DNA from: Pictodentalium vernedei
Lineage: Eukaryota; Mollusca; Scaphopoda; Dentaliida; Dentaliidae
Direction: 5' to 3'
Assembly: GCA_031216915.1 (NCBI GenBank)
Contig: CM062290.1
Coordinates: 169,279,453 to 169,343,452, forward strand
DNA length: 64,000 nt
Shown here: piece after piece, positions 1 to 13,137 of the stretch
How positions within the stretch are numbered: position 1 is the stretch's first letter
Layout: the number at the start of each line of letters is the position of its first letter
The notes under the pieces: model-generated
Database searches by the model: none
The model's input: the letters and a program-made list of their open reading frames with translations, nothing else
Told to the model about the DNA's origin: nothing
Program-made: the position numbers and the translations under genes

Positions 1-1190
1 CTATTAAAATTAGCTGATTAATAAAACATTAAATTTTTCTTTCGTTACAAAGAAATAACATCCAACTAAATTTTTTACGAATCTTAAAAAAGAAATAAAC
101 GTAACCTAGCACAATGGGTGTTGGAGGTAAAAAAAGGTCAAAAATACTTCGCGCAGCGAGGTACAATCTTTGTTTACAGTATCTATGTGCACAAGTTAAT
201 AAAATGCCAAGCAGTTTTCTATTTAGTGGTGCTTCGGGTCAATTTCTGCATCCACCACGGTCACTTACCACGGGGAGCAACAAATGTAAAGACGTATCCG
301 CAAAGCACTGGCAACGGTTCTGCGCCCATAGCGACAGAATAGACCCGTTTTGTGCTGATCACAAAAGTTTAAGGAATATTTACCGACTGCTAAAGTGCGG
401 AAGTCACCGGCCTTGTGCATCAGTCTGTCTTTACAATACCTTTCATCGAAAGACCGTTCGACTTACATAACGGTATAGCACGTGACATTCACCACTTCGA
501 GTATGAAAGCCATAGTCCGCCTAACACCTGATCATGATTTTTGCCGCGGTACAACTTTCACGTGGTAGAATGTTAAGTTTGAAAGTCAACATAGGGAATA
601 ACAGTTGAAGGTCATAAGAGGTGCTATTTTGTTTTCTTTCGGCCGTGTGAAGACCATGTCATTCAAGTGAAATGACCTCTAATGATACTTATCACCACAT
701 TTCGACTTCAAGTTGCCAATATGAAGCTGAAGGTCTGCGTCATAGATCAAAGCTGAAACTTTAGGACAGCAAAAATGTAATGTGTGCACTACAATTTTTG
801 ACCCTAATGACCTTCACTTCGATTTATGGCATGTCACTTAAAATTGCCTTAGCCAAGGAGCCGCTTGAAGTGGAAGGTTAAAGGTCACCGATACAAAAAT
901 GTTTTTCTGCAGCAGTTTGTGTATCCCGCTACGGGTTTTAAAACTTTTGCCACTTACCTTCATTTTGGAAACAAAAAAGTTGCAGACGCCGCTAAGATCA
1001 AGTCTGAATCTCGAGGCATTAGGTCAAAGAAAGTAAATCTTCGGTCACCGTCTGTGTTTTGGTTACAGTATTTGAACCGATGCCATTCGACTTCATCTTG
1101 ATCTTGCAAAAGATGGCCTTAGCCCCTAGTACACTGGAAGTACAACAGAATCTTCTCCAGCCACTCTGTTTTTCGTCTGTGTAACTATGA
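1..1190. other. No gene recognised
   Basis: Contains short phrases such as GTCAAAGGTC and GACCTTCACTTCGA recurring in both orientations (about 650-870), suggesting an old repeat. Open frames are short and unconvincing. Confidence 0.4.
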
Positions 1191-1198
1191 ATTTAACC

Positions 1199-1453
1199 AA
1201 ATATATCTTGTTTGACAGAGCCCACGAGCTCTGTCAAACAAGGTATATTTGGTTAAATATCAAATTGCATTATGGGAAGTATTTGCTGTTGAAAACATGG
1301 CCATTTTGACATCAGTGTGCAGAGGGTCAAAGGTCTCACCGAGCTCTGTCAAACAAGGTATATTTGCTTAAATATCGAACTTCATTATGAGAAGTATTTG
1401 CTGCTGAAAACATGGCAATTTTGACATCAGTGTGCAGAGGGTTAAAGGTCTAG
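1199..1453. repeat. Hairpin plus 113-bp direct duplication
   Basis: Inverted arms AACCAAATATATCTTGTTTG and CAAACAAGGTATATTTGGTT surround CCCACGAG-type centre. The right arm and downstream sequence (GAGCTCTGTCAAACAAGGTA onward) are repeated at 1341-1453. Confidence 0.75.
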
Positions 1454-1744
1454 TAGCTGATCAAATGTCAAATTCATGGGGAAAAATTTCATCTCTGACA
1501 GTCTTTCTGCACTCTGTGTCTGAGGAGTTTTAGTGTTGAATCAAATGACCTGTTGGAATTGATTTTGATTTTGATTTAGTAAGCTAGAGTTTAGAGGTCA
1601 AGGTCGAGAATTAAACCCTATGGTCATTTGGAGAATAAAAAATAAGAAAAGGGTGTCTCTGTTTGAAATCCATCTTTTGAAACAATTCAAGTGTGAAGTC
1701 AATTTCGTTGCAAAATATATTTATCGGGGTTTAAGGGAACTTTC

Positions 1745-2015
1745 GACAGTCAGATTTACGGGCAGACGAACCCGGAGTACCCTAACAGAACCACTGTACA
1801 GGGAGAGTAACTGTGAGCCTCTTCAACTTACTAAGTTGGCTTTGGTGGAAGGTACATGTAACATCGACGTGTAGTAGTACACTGCGCCACCGTGTACCCA
1901 ATCAATTGGGATAAAGTGTATTCTTCGAAAACACAAAGCATATGACGCGTGTCAGGAATCAACCTAAGATCTTTCCATCTGAATTCCAATGCTTTAACCA
2001 CTGAGACCCCGAACT
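1745..2015 (-). mobile_element. Old SINE copy
   Basis: Minus-strand relic: TTACGGGCAGACGAACCCGG corresponds to the CGGGTGGAGGAAGCC region and CACTGCGCCACCGTGTACCC to the mid body. At the right end a tRNA-like head reads, on the minus strand, TCAGTGGTTAAAGC then AGGTTGATTCC. Confidence 0.6.
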
Positions 2016-2130
2016 TCCTGTTTCCCCTTGTGGTAGATCAAATCTGAAGTCAATGACTATCCCAAAAGCAGTAATTTTCACAGAAATTTCGAATAATATT
2101 GTTCTGTAACTTATGATCGTTGGCACGCAA

Positions 2131-2590
2131 TTCTGACATGGCACACATAACATATGCAGTGTTATTATTACAATGTGCTGGCATGGCACATGACATATGC
2201 AGTACTGTTATTACAATGTTCTGGCATGGCACATTACATATTCAGTACTGTTATTACAATGTTCTGGCATAGCACATGACATATATTGTACTGTTATTAC
2301 AATGTTCTGTCATGGCACATGACATATGTGGTTCTGTTATTACAATGTTCTGCCATGACAATGACATAAGCAGTACAGTTATTACAATGTTCTGACATGG
2401 CACATGGCAAATGCAGTACTGCTATTACAATGTTCCGTCATGACAGTGACACGTGGAGTAGTGTTATTACAATGTTCAGGCATGGCGCATGACATATGCA
2501 GTACCGTTATTACAGTGTTCTGGCATGGCACATGACATATGCAGTACTGTTATTACAATGTTCTGGAATGGCAAATGACATACAGTATCA
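2131..2590. repeat. 43-bp minisatellite, about 11 units
   Basis: Unit of the form TTCTGGCATGGCACATGACA, TATGCAGTACTGTTATTACA, ATG, repeated from 2131 to 2590 with point changes and two one-base length variants. Confidence 0.9.
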
Positions 2591-2599
2591 CCGCCGTGG

Positions 2600-3060
2600 A
2601 CTAGTCACTGTCCACGGGTGGGCAATATGTCCACGGACGCAATAATATTAGATTTCAAACACTAATTATAGGAATAATCATCAACAATTTATTCAATGAA
2701 GCACAAGGGTACAACCCCGGTGCTTCATTAATTAAAAGTTTGCAGATGATGATATTTATTAGCTGGTAAACTCATGCGTGGGCATCGCTGCCACGTGTGG
2801 ATCACGACCAGTCAACCGGCGGATGAATGAGTTGCGTTCTGGTGGAAATTGTCTGCCCGCTTTCCTCACCATCACACAATAGAATCTCACATTTAAAAAA
2901 GATATACGGGCCAACGCTCAATTTCGCAATATTTTATTTATGAAATCTCGACACACTGGTTTAACTGGAAGTGTGCAAGAAGTCGCTATCATGGCTCTGT
3001 TGAAAAATGCTGAAAGCCACTTTAGGTGCTTTACACTATATGCATTAGTTTATCGTTTGC
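2600..3060. other. No gene recognised
   Basis: Holds short palindromes (CCGTGGACTAGTCACTGTCCACGG at 2597-2620 is split by one mismatch; GAAGCAC...GTGCTTC at 2699-2727). Nothing coding. Confidence 0.4.
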
Positions 3061-3062
3061 TC

Positions 3063-3225
3063 AGCAGTACAGGCTGCTTGCCGTGGGGTCCTCGGTTCGA
3101 ATCAAACCTGCGGCAACCGCGTTGTGTCCTTGGGCACGAAACTTCACCCCATTGCTCGAGTGGGGGCACGGTGGCGTTGTGTACTAAGGCGTACTCCACT
3201 TCGATGGTGCAAGGCATGACTTCAC
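3063..3225 (+). mobile_element. SINE 5' half
   Basis: Degenerate head with B box GGTTCGAATCA (3103), then GTTGTGTCCTTGGGCACGAA and GGCGTACTCCACTTCGATGG. It breaks off before the 3' body. Confidence 0.75.
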
Positions 3226-3229
3226 GAAG

Positions 3230-4050
3230 GGAATTCCGGCCAAAAACTGAACAGAATAATTCGTTATCAGATAAAAGAAAATTATCGCTGTATATTGTTT
3301 CTCTACAAACTTATAAAACAAAATGTCATTGAAAAAAGATGACAGCTGTCAGTGAAAGAAAAATATAATACAGACGAAAAAATAATGACAAAAAGAAGGC
3401 CACGGGTCTTACTAATTTGCGTTCAGAAAAATATATTTTAATAAAATGGAGTGAATCTTGCTTTCTGACAATATTCTTTATCAACATTCCCCATGTTTGG
3501 TCAAGTGGGGTGGGCAAACGTCACATTTGTTTCCAAAACAGTAAGCACATGTGGAGCGAAATAGGGGGCAAGCGATGGCGGTTACTGCCAATCACTGCAT
3601 ATGCCACTCATTTCCTTTCGCATCACTCAACTGTGTAAAGACCAGTGACACAGATATTGGCAATAAGGGTGAAATTTTGAAATGGTAGCTGAGTACATTT
3701 TGCAAAGCAATAAAGATACGCAACTCGATTCCGACTGCACACAGTCACATTTCAATGTGTTCTCGGCCTCAAGTTTTAATTTCTAATCGGATTACCAGTA
3801 TCAATCTATTGGACACTGAAGCGAGTTCCCGTCTGCCATTCCTGACCGGGATTATGCGTACCAATTAGTCCACGTATGGTTTGGAAACAAAGGTGACGTA
3901 TGGCCACTTCGTGTGACCCAACATGGCGAATGCTGATCTCCTCTATTATGTCAAGAAAAGATGTTTATTTTACTTTGGTGCTTTTTGACATCAAGAGTTT
4001 CAGCTGGGGATATATACCCCTTCTCCCTGATAGTTCACACAGCAATTATG
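3230..4050. other. No gene recognised
   Basis: Unique AT-rich sequence between two SINE fragments. I see no exon signals in a convincing frame. Confidence 0.4.
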
Positions 4051-4345
4051 TTGCGGACAATAGCGCAACGGCAAGACACTTCACCCCATTGCCCATGTGG
4101 GGGCGCGATGACGCCGTGCACTAAGGCGTACTGCACGTCGATGGTACGCATGTCTTCAACCAATCTAACCCTGCTTGTGCTACAGTGCGGAGTTACGATG
4201 TTGGGGAGCTGGCAGCTGCTCGTCGTTGCTCGGTGGTTCTCTCCGGGTACTCCGGCTTCCTCCACCCGTAAAACTGTCACGGTCATGATTAGCCATTGTG
4301 CATAAATATGTGACCTTAAACATCATTAAATTAAATTAAATAAAT
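4050..4345 (+). mobile_element. SINE body, head missing
   Basis: Starts within the body (GGCAAGACACTTCACCCCAT) and runs to the tail (GTGACCTTAAACATCATTAA plus AAATT repeats). The tRNA head is lacking. Confidence 0.8.
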
Positions 4346-5050
4346 AATTGCGCAACGGGGGAGGGGGCACGAGTAATATCTGGGGGGGGGGGGGGCTGGG
4401 GGGTAAAGAACATGATTCGCTGCATCATCCGAGCTCTGCAGCAGCAAGATGTGGTCACAAACGAATTCAGAATCAAGTAAATTGATAGATATTAAATTTT
4501 TTTGCCTGATGTGCCCTATATGGAGGAACATAGGGTGGGGGCATGACTAAAATTGGGGTGGGGTGGGGCATTTGACCCCCTCAGCCCCCCCCCCCCCCCC
4601 CCACCTCCACCGGCTACGCCACTGGACCACACCTTATAGTTAACACCAATATATAGTTTACAGTACACACAAACCCTTCTGTGCACAAGATAAAAATGGG
4701 AATCCGTAAACTTTCAACACATCTTGTGCAGTAATCTGGCTAATGTTCAGCACCGTCGCCATTTTAACCCTTAACGTGCTGTGTCGTCTCTTGATTTCTC
4801 ATAAAATAAAGTCATTGCTGCTGTAAAGCAGCCTTGATTTGATTGTACGGGAAATTCAAAAAAGAATGACCTCATCAAATCTGTGATGTGAGGACTGTGT
4901 CTATTTATAGAGTTACAGAGGTGTATTTCGTTATCAAGCGTCAAGATTATACCTTTATTAACTATAAAAGCCTCGGATTAACTAGTATGATAATTTAAAT
5001 CGTACATACATGTACACAGCTCGGTAGCTTAACAATCATGTAAAACATTC
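4345..5050. other. No gene; poly-G and poly-C tracts
   Basis: G-rich (4382-4400, 4535-4566) and C-rich (4577-4603) tracts, otherwise unassigned. Confidence 0.45.
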
Positions 5051-5672
5051 AGGCCTTTAACTTCTTCGCAACTAACGACGGTAAACGTTGTGCCCAAATA
5101 AGATAATTGCGCCCAAATTATGCGGAGGCTGAATCTTTTTCCAAAGTTTGGCAGTGTTTCGGCAATATATAGTTTGTCCGGGTTACCCTGATGCTTCCAA
5201 TATAGCTTAGAGCTTACCTTCGAATCAAACAATGCAGCAGATAAATATTTTTTTCCGCCACAGAAAAGCAATCGACGTCGACAGTGTCGTATACGATACT
5301 GTCGACGGCGATTGCTTTTCTGTGACGAATTCTATATGATTATATGTACTTAAAGCTTGAGATCTATTATATTCATGTTTGTGGCATTTCTCAGTAAACG
5401 CCATGCGTAATTTAGCGTACATTCAAATAGGCCTTTGGCTCGATACTGGGAAACTAAGAAGCCTTCTCGAGTTAGTCGAATACACTTACGTCAAAGGGTG
5501 GTGGGAACTAGTGCTAATGGTGAAGACCTATAACAAGGGGCTGTAAACTATCATTTTAAGACGGGGGACCTAAAATAGACGCCATAAGATGAAAATACCG
5601 GTACTTTTTCTCCAACTATGCAAGCCACATCCATACTGCCGTTGTGCCCAAATTAGACTGATCTAAAGGTCT
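5051..5672 (-). mobile_element. ~0.6-kb element with central palindrome
   Basis: Homologous to 22695-23345 in the opposite orientation. The central palindrome near 5260-5330 contains AGAAAAGCAATCGACGTCGA and its complement, separated by CAGTGTCGTATACGATACTG. Ends carry GTTGTGCCCAAAT-type repeats in inverse orientation. Confidence 0.65.
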
Positions 5673-6324
5673 GAAAACATGGTCAAGATAAACGGAGCCT
5701 ACCATTTTACATTCGTACATGCATGTACAGAGATCAGATAACAATGATGTAAAACATTGCCAAGATAAATGGAGCCTACAATTTTACTGCCTAAGGGTAA
5801 ACACCCTTTGGGTAACATTTTTAAAGCAATATAAAGTGGTAGTGTGTGGCTGTGCGGGTATTTAATTTTTATGCAACAGAGTATTTTGTACGAGTCAGAA
5901 AAATCCACGTGCTCTAGACAGAGGTTTAACCTAAGATATGCTTGATAATATTCAGCAACTTTTCAATCTTTGATTTTTACGTCTCAAGACCCGCAACCAG
6001 TCTGAACCTGGAAGGAGGGGGTGAGGTAACCCCCTCGTCCAAATGTCTCGAGTTTTTTTTCCAAAACGGCCACTTTTTTTTAATTGTCGAGCCAATCGGA
6101 TGTTCAGACCAAAAATACTTGAAAGCTTCTTGTGTGAACGTTTGAAAATTTTTCATGGGATCAAATATATATATAAAAAAACCTCAAGTTAAAAAAAAAG
6201 GCGACATTTTCCTCTTGTGCCAAAATGCCTCTGTTTTCTCAATGTTAGTCAAAGAGAAGGCAGTTCCTACACAAACTGTATTCTAAAATATGATCATCTA
6301 ACTTTCTGACAGAAGGTTCCCTAA

Positions 6325-6925
6325 TTCGGTGAAAACAAATGGACGAGGGCCAAATGTTGCACGTGTTATTCACAGTTAGGAGACCGGACAAGGGACTGTC
6401 AACAGGTCTTTAGATGGGCCTAAATTGGGTCAAACGGCAAACAAGAACCCCGAAAAATCATCGGCATTTTCTTAGCATCTGTTTAAGATATTGCTTATTT
6501 GTTCTTCCATTTATTGGCTCAGATGTTACTTAAAAGTATAGTTTACAGCATTTTTGGCATGGGTTTTACCCATGGTTCTTGCACAGTCGCCCCCTTCGAA
6601 CTAACATTTACTCATACGGAACTCTCCAGAGGAATATAAACTGCATCGACCGTGCCGTTTACGACACTGTCAACGCTGATCGTTTTCCTCTGACGAGCTC
6701 TGTGAATTTATAAACTTACTTATCGGTTAGGTTTTTTTTTCACCGGTAAGATCTTGAACTGATTTGTGTCTTCGGAAAATCGTGACCGAACTGCGGACGA
6801 AACATTGCAAACTTTGGAGAAATGTCTTTCAGACACCAACCAAAATTGGGTACAATTACATCTTTTGGGAACATCGTTAACAGTCACTAATTTGGGAGTA
6901 ATTTAAAGGCCTGCTGTCAATAATT
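6325..6925 (+). mobile_element. ~0.6-kb element, old third copy
   Basis: Same layout as 22695-23345 with heavy divergence: GTTTACGACACTGTCAACGC at the centre, AACATTGCAAACTTTGGAG and ATTTAAAGGCCTGCTGTCAA to the right. Confidence 0.5.
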
Positions 6926-8035
6926 TAATAAAATATACTGTCGTCTGCAAATCCAGTGAGATAAATGGTTAAAGAGGCTTGAAAAGAAAGTCAATATGTA
7001 TTCTCTCTATATGCTCTAAAATTGGTACATGAATTGTTGACGATATTCCACATCGACATTGATTAACAGACTTTATTATTGGGAAATGTTGCAGCCATAT
7101 CGATTTTGTAACTTTGATTTGATATTTTATAATAAAATATAAGCATGCTACTTGAAAGATGTGTGTTCTTCGGCTGTCTGTACAGATAAGAATAGCTATT
7201 GATCCCTGCCAGATGTTGCTGTTTCATACAAAAGTAAGCGAATACGTGGATTCCTCCAGAGTTGATCCTCCAGAGCATGATCAAACCCACAGCCAAACAA
7301 AATTTAATGATACCCAGGCAGTGCTCATCTATGAGATCGCTCCATACTCAAAACGATAACTGGCAAATGTTTAAGTCAATCATGGCAGAACAGTTGAAAT
7401 TTTACACAAAAGCTTTACCACGAAATTCCACTCAAAATGCCGTGCTGTATTGTTAAATGATAACAGGAGTTATACGGCAACGCGCTATAACATAGTTTCA
7501 ATACAGAAGTGGGCGACATTGACATTCCATACGCGGTGTCTGTATCGATATTGTAGGGGCAATTTACCTCGGTATTGATCTCATACCCATGTCGATACCA
7601 ATACCAATATTGTGGTTCGCTGGCCAACTGTTGGACACTGTCAAATCTGAATGCTCAAATTATCAACATAAGAAGATAAGCTTTGACAAATTCGACGAAT
7701 AATGAAGGCATTTCCGGCTAAGGCTAAAATATAAATGCTCTGTTTGAGGTAATCCTACCGAACCAAAAATGCTGCCTAAAATCGGAACATGTATAAAGTG
7801 TGAAAATATTTGCAAACGCAAAATGTTCAAAATAAAAAAAAAAACCCTTATTATTAGAAATAAAGCACAAACTGAGTCATAGCTTTAGCTTTGTACTTTA
7901 TCGATCATACGTGTACAGCCTGGAATTTGTCTATCCAATACACATCAACGCCATTTTTTCTTCACGAATAGAATACTTTTACTAAAGTTTTTTTTTCCCT
8001 AAAGAAATCATGCAATTAACACATGCACTCGCTTC
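6926..8035. other. No gene recognised
   Basis: AT-rich. A GATACC/TATCGA-rich stretch lies at 7530-7615. No repeat partner found elsewhere. Confidence 0.4.
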
Positions 8036-8115
8036 CGATAATTTGATGTAACAAAAAGCTGAGGTAAAATACCCCTTATGGGGTATTTTCCCTCAGGCGT
8101 TTATTACATCAAATG
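8036..8115. repeat. Hairpin
   Basis: ATTTGATGTAA...AAATACCCC and GGGGTATTTT...TTACATCAAAT form long inverted arms around TTAT near 8079. Confidence 0.7.
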
Positions 8116-8935
8116 AACGTTGACGAGTACCTGTGAAACAAGCAATTCACTCGTCTGTCTTGCCTGTCATTTTGTGTAAATGCTCTGTTGCCTGAACCAT
8201 TTTAGGTGCGATGGGAGAAATTACGGTATTTTGAGATTCAATCGGTTCGGTAAGTCGGTAAAGGCAGATATCGATAACAAGACAATTTTTACGATATACC
8301 GTCCATTCTATTTCTATATGAAAGCCTTTTCTTCTTGTCTCAAACTGTCATATTGGTGCCATGGTATTTTTCAAGAGTGCATTTATGCCATCTAAAAAAA
8401 TGATAGCAGCCATATTGCTTGATCTCCCTCAATACGAATTTTATGTATGACCTCATTCACTAAATTCGATTCGAATCAGGACAAAACAACGGTTTGAATG
8501 GAATTAGTCAAATGCGTTCACAAATTGCAAACAGAAAGATCACTCAAAAGAGGTGTCCCATGTCAGCAGTTTGAGGTCTCTCAATTCACGAACAAGTTAT
8601 TTTCCGTGACGTAGGTATGAGATAATGTCGACAATGACAGTGACCAGAATCTGAAGTATTTCGAGATTGATGTTACGAGAAAGCAAATGTTCATCGAACA
8701 CCCTCGAGAAATGAATGTATTAATAAATAGCTGAACGGACAGACGGTCGGTCCAACGAATGAATGAATGAATGATTTCGAAGCGTGAAAATACAATAGTA
8801 TACAGATATTTAGACAATTTAACTTATCTTATACTACGATGAGACTGCACGGTCACAAAGACCGTCTTCCAACTGTCCCCATTTGGACTAAAAGTCATCT
8901 TCAAAGCACATTATGCCATCGGTCTAATCAAGTTT
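8116..8935. other. No gene recognised
   Basis: A short (GAAT)n run at 8755-8775. Open frames unconvincing. Confidence 0.4.
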
Positions 8936-10084
8936 ACCTATGATGACTATAATAATAATAACACTTCGGCCAGCCGCTGATTTGTCGCGGTTCTCGGACG
9001 AGAAGGCCTTGGTTACCCCTGGACTCCCAACTGCCTCCCTGTTCCCACGCTTCTCCTCTCCTCCCAACATTCGGAGACGAACTGCTTGATGACATCCCTT
9101 GACCCTTCTTCCCAATCTCTCCGATTAGCACAATGACCCTCTCCTTTGAGTCTCCCCCTAACCACATGTCCTTCATTCTCCCATCCCACTTCCCCATTAT
9201 ACTCCCAGTGAATCTCATTCTTTCAGACTGATACTTTGGACATTCTAGAAGGAAGTGTTCCAGGGTCTCCACCATGCCCAAGTTACACATCTGGCACTCC
9301 CTTTCCCAATTTTTCCCCTCAGCTCCAGGGATCGCGACCTCAGCTTGAACAGCAGTGACCCCCCAAAGGTGCCATCAAGGTACTCTTCAAAACCTGGCCT
9401 CTCTTTATCACGCAGGCCACCCAAAGACCTCTTTGATTTGACCCCCTCTCGCCAATTACGGTTACAATCCTCCATGACCCTTTCTCTGACGATTTTTTTA
9501 CCCTGGTTTGCCCCAATGTCCAGGTCCGAGATCTCCAATGAGTAGTTCTCTACTAGCTCCCTCACTTGGACCATCCACCCCGTTTTGATATTTGAGTTGA
9601 AAATTCGCAGGAACATTACTTTACACCATCGGCTGTCGGGGAGATTCACCAAATAATTAAGATAACCTAGTTTCAACAGGTCTATCCTGTCCTTGATCCT
9701 CATCCACCCAAGCTCACCCCTGATTGCTTCTAGCGCTGCGGCATTACTCGACCCCGTTATCCATCGGCCTGCATCGTTCTGTAAGATTTCCAAGCTCTTT
9801 ACGGCCGTCTGGTTTAGGGGTACCACTTCCGTACCGTATGTTATACTTGGCACCCCCACCATTTCCCAAATGGTTTTCCCCACGAAAACCTTATTGAAAC
9901 TGTTTCTCCCTATAAGTTTCATTTGGTTAAGGATTCGCTTCCCCTTCAGAATCAATTTATTTGTGTGGTTTCGGTAGATGCCTCTTCCTGTAATGTTTAT
10001 ATTTACCCCCAAATACTCGTAATCACCTGTCTCTCCTACACTGAGAAGTTTGCTGCTCCCTTCCGGAATGCAGAACCCACCCAC
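8934..10084 (-). pseudogene. LINE reverse transcriptase C-terminal part, frameshifted
   Basis: Frame 10084-9245 carries a post-catalytic LINE signature (YEYLGVNIN, then GRGIYRNHTNK, then VPSITYGTEVVPLN and ILQNDAGRWITG). A one-base frameshift near 9305-9320 moves the continuation to the frame ending at 8934. This reads WERECQMCNLGMVETLEHF then LLECPKY, a CX2C-X9-H-X4-C zinc knuckle typical of LINE C-termini. The frame is otherwise open for over 300 codons, so the copy is fairly young. The exact clade cannot be set without the catalytic domain. Confidence 0.8.
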
Positions 10085-10090
10085 TCTCCA
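8941..10090 (-). mobile_element. 5'-truncated non-LTR retrotransposon (LINE) 3' end
   Basis: Minus-strand fragment of a reverse-transcriptase ORF ending in a short (ATT)n-like tail at 8949-8960, as in CR1/Jockey-type LINEs. The finger, palm and catalytic YxDD region are missing, so the copy is dead on arrival. Confidence 0.75.
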
Positions 10091-10249
10091 CCTTCAAACT
10101 ATAACTGCTGCTGGAAGAAATAGATTCACGCCGCGTAGTCAGCCAAAACGCAAGAAGTGTCGCCTGTATCCGTGCGTGAACGTATGTCTCACCGCGACGA
10201 ACCCGTCCGTTTCACTTTTGATGGGGTGGTTCTTATCCTGAAGGGGTAT

Positions 10250-10525
10250 GTTCTTTGGTCCCCTCTTCACTTCACTCTTTCACTGCCGTCGCACGGCCAC
10301 TAACTTATTGTCACTTTACCTGACGTTTTTACTCAACATTTGACGGAATGTCACTCTACGACTGCCGTCGCACAACCGCTAACGTATTGTCACTTTACTA
10401 TGTCGCCTTTCCTCTAACAAGTGACGGAATGTCACTCTTCCACTGCCACCACACGGCCACTATCTTATTGCCACTTCACTATATCGCATTCCCCCCAACA
10501 AGTGGCCGTTTTCACTCAAGCAGTC
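10250..10525. repeat. ~85-bp degenerate minisatellite
   Basis: Three units with ACTGCCGTCGCACGGCCACT, ATTGTCACTTTAC and GTGACGGAATGTCACTCT. It abuts the LINE's truncated end region. Confidence 0.65.
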
Positions 10526-10529
10526 GCAA

Positions 10530-11700
10530 CCAATGGGGTTAAACGCTCCCTTCCTTTTATCTCAGAATAATGATCATACAGTCAAAGCCTACTCTGCCTA
10601 CGTGTGGTTCGCCTTCTGAAACATGTAATGCCGCTTATCTCAATGCAAATAGCTCCCTGAGCTCGTACTTCGTGTTTCTGATCCTATTCTCATATATGGC
10701 CACCTACTTGGCCCTCGACTGCTCCTATTCTAAATATGAGCTCTGTGGCTCTGCTACACTACAATGTGCCTATACTTTCGCACCGATGCGGCACCTCCTC
10801 TAACCTATAGCATGGGACATCCCCATCTACTCGCAACGACCAACAGTCTTACCAGCCTTCAGACTGGAATGAGTTTTTCGAGAAATCCCCCAATTTTTAT
10901 TTCGATAGCCAGAACATTAATTCTCAGTTAATTGCTTTTCTTGAAGTTGGCTGCTTAGATCTATCTTAATTTCATATTCGCTTTACGGTTTCTTTGAAAG
11001 ACTCGAATGTTGGTATCTCTTGGCATCCGGTGACATGCTAGATGCGTAATATGGATGTGTGTTCAGAACATGTGCGATGTACTGATTTACAATTACCTAT
11101 TAACTGGCCATAATTACTTCGATAATGACTGCAGGTCTCTCTTACTTCTTTAATCAGTTATCAGATAGTCCATGTGGCGTTCAACAAATGCGCAATAATG
11201 GACATTAAATTTCATGCTTAATTAGAAGCGCTTGAATTATTGATGGTCCATTTAAGTGACAAATCGGTTTTCGGGGTCCGTCGTATACCTATCTTTACGC
11301 TCTACCTTCAGCCCGAGTGAGAAAGATAATCGAAAATATATACATTTTTAAACAAAATCGAAAATTCAAGCTATCACATTGACATTCTTATCCTAGAAGT
11401 AGTTGGGTGGGTGTTAACATGCAAGGGTGAGGTAACACCTTATTCAGAAAGTATCGTGACACACTATAGCACTGTCCCAAGGTACTACGGAAAAACCCGG
11501 GTATTCAGACACAACACAGTGTTGATATCGTGCATAAAATAAGCAAGGACTGTGTTCAAGTGATGTGGCGAGACTGCGAAACATTTAATTACTAGAATGA
11601 TATCAACTGTCAGGACATACACTGAGGCAAGTAACGTTTGGAGTATATGATCTTAGTATTTTGTCTTAGATTTATTTAAATTCAGTCCTTTTGTGTTTTG
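10530..11700. other. No gene recognised
   Basis: No family similarity to other parts of the window seen. Confidence 0.35.
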
Positions 11701-11704
11701 TACA

Positions 11705-11925
11705 CCTGGGCCCAGTACTCTAAAACTTTTACAATTTTGTATTTTCTAGTTCAAGTCGGCTGAAATGAACCATTAGCATTTTCAAAGATTTGGCAATTTG
11801 CCAGTTAGCAAACTGCCATATCTTTTAAAACGCTAGTGATTCATTTTAGTCAGTTATATTAATAATTAGAAAATACAATTCTTGAAAACAGTTTTATAGT
11901 AAGTACTAGTCCCTGGTTCAATATT
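11705..11925. mobile_element. AT-rich palindromic MITE
   Basis: Same family as 34950-35175: CTTTTACAATTTTGTATTTT outside and GGCAATTTGCCAGTTAGCAA at the centre. Moderately diverged. Confidence 0.7.
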
Positions 11926-12014
11926 ATTCCACATGCTTAAAAAACGTAACGTGAGACTGGCTGTGAACTGAGGACAAGGTTTTGGAACGTAAATCTTGCC
12001 AGAGTGTCTTGTAT

Positions 12015-12125
12015 CAATATCCATTCCTGATGGGATTGTGTAAAGCTTGATAGATCCATTCCTGATGGGATTGTGTGAAGGTTAAAAGATTCATTCCTGA
12101 TGGGATGGTGTGAAGCTTTAAAGTA
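12015..12125. repeat. Three ~39-bp tandem units
   Basis: TCCATTCCTGATGGGATTGT occurs three times with GTGAAG following (12021, 12055, 12090). Confidence 0.75.
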
Positions 12126-12373
12126 CATTTGAAGCTCACTAGTATTATGGAACCAGGCATGCATGGATAGAATTGCGTTAATCTAAAAGAGATCTTTGAA
12201 TTTCAAGATTTCAAGTTTTCTGAGCAGAATATAATTCGTATGTTCTCCCTTTTAAGATTAACGATTTCACATACTGCAAATGAATGATCCCAACCCGAAA
12301 AACATAAAGGATGGGACTGTGTACCAGATATATATCGTTTTCAGTACTTTCTTTGGGGTGTATATCTTATCTT

Positions 12374-12622
12374 TTAACCCTTTGCCCAACGCAGACGATA
12401 TCAAAATTTATTATTTGAAAAATCATTTTTTAACATTTTTCAAAACATTTCAACAAAACCATATCACGTGACCCTTCATTGGAACGAGTGCGACGAGCTC
12501 GTTCCAAAGAGGGGTCACATGATACGGTTTTGTTGACATTTTTTAAAAAATATTATTTTTTCAGATGCTAAATTTTCATATTACGCGGGCGGATGTGGGC
12601 GATTCGTTGGGTAAAGGGTTAA
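12374..12622. mobile_element. Palindromic TTAA MITE, family B
   Basis: Flanked by TTAA, with ends CCCTTTGCCCAACG and CGTTGGGTAAAGGG. Long hairpin arms centre on CGAGCTCG near 12495. TTAA targets and CCC-type ends are those of piggyBac-related MITEs (inference). Confidence 0.85.
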
Positions 12623-13137
12623 ACACAATAAGTATCCAAGGATATTTTGAACATTCTACAGAGGTATGTTGTTTGATATTAAAATTTTCGTCCATATCAA
12701 TCCCTAAACACCCAACGGATTAGAGTTGCCAACGTATGTCGTCCATTTGGAGCAACAAGGTACCATCTGCACTGTTTTAGAAATAGAGATGGCGCATTGT
12801 TGCACGCAAGATATATTTGTATTGCTCATAGAAATAATCCCTTTTCGATATGGTATGAATCACTTTGGGGATGAAGAAGAAAGAGTTTCATTTTTGCTGG
12901 CAGAGCACGGATATAAAATGTTACCAAAAGGTCATGGCTAATAACTAGGTTATATACTAGGGACCTTGCACAAACAACCGTGTACAAATAACAGGCAGTG
13001 AAGAACGTTCGAGATGGTATAAATAATTTAAATTTCATAATTCCATAACACAAGTCCGACATCGAATCTTGACAGCTATTCAATGAACATTCTCTTGCCT
13101 ACGTGTTCTCAAACTGTGAATGTTTTTGAAGGGGCGA

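Noticed and set aside
2131..2590. CRISPR array
   Set aside because: Units are continuous 43-bp tandem copies with no unique spacers, in eukaryotic DNA.
9255..9977. Plus-strand open frames over the LINE
   Set aside because: They are complements of the minus-strand reverse-transcriptase frame.
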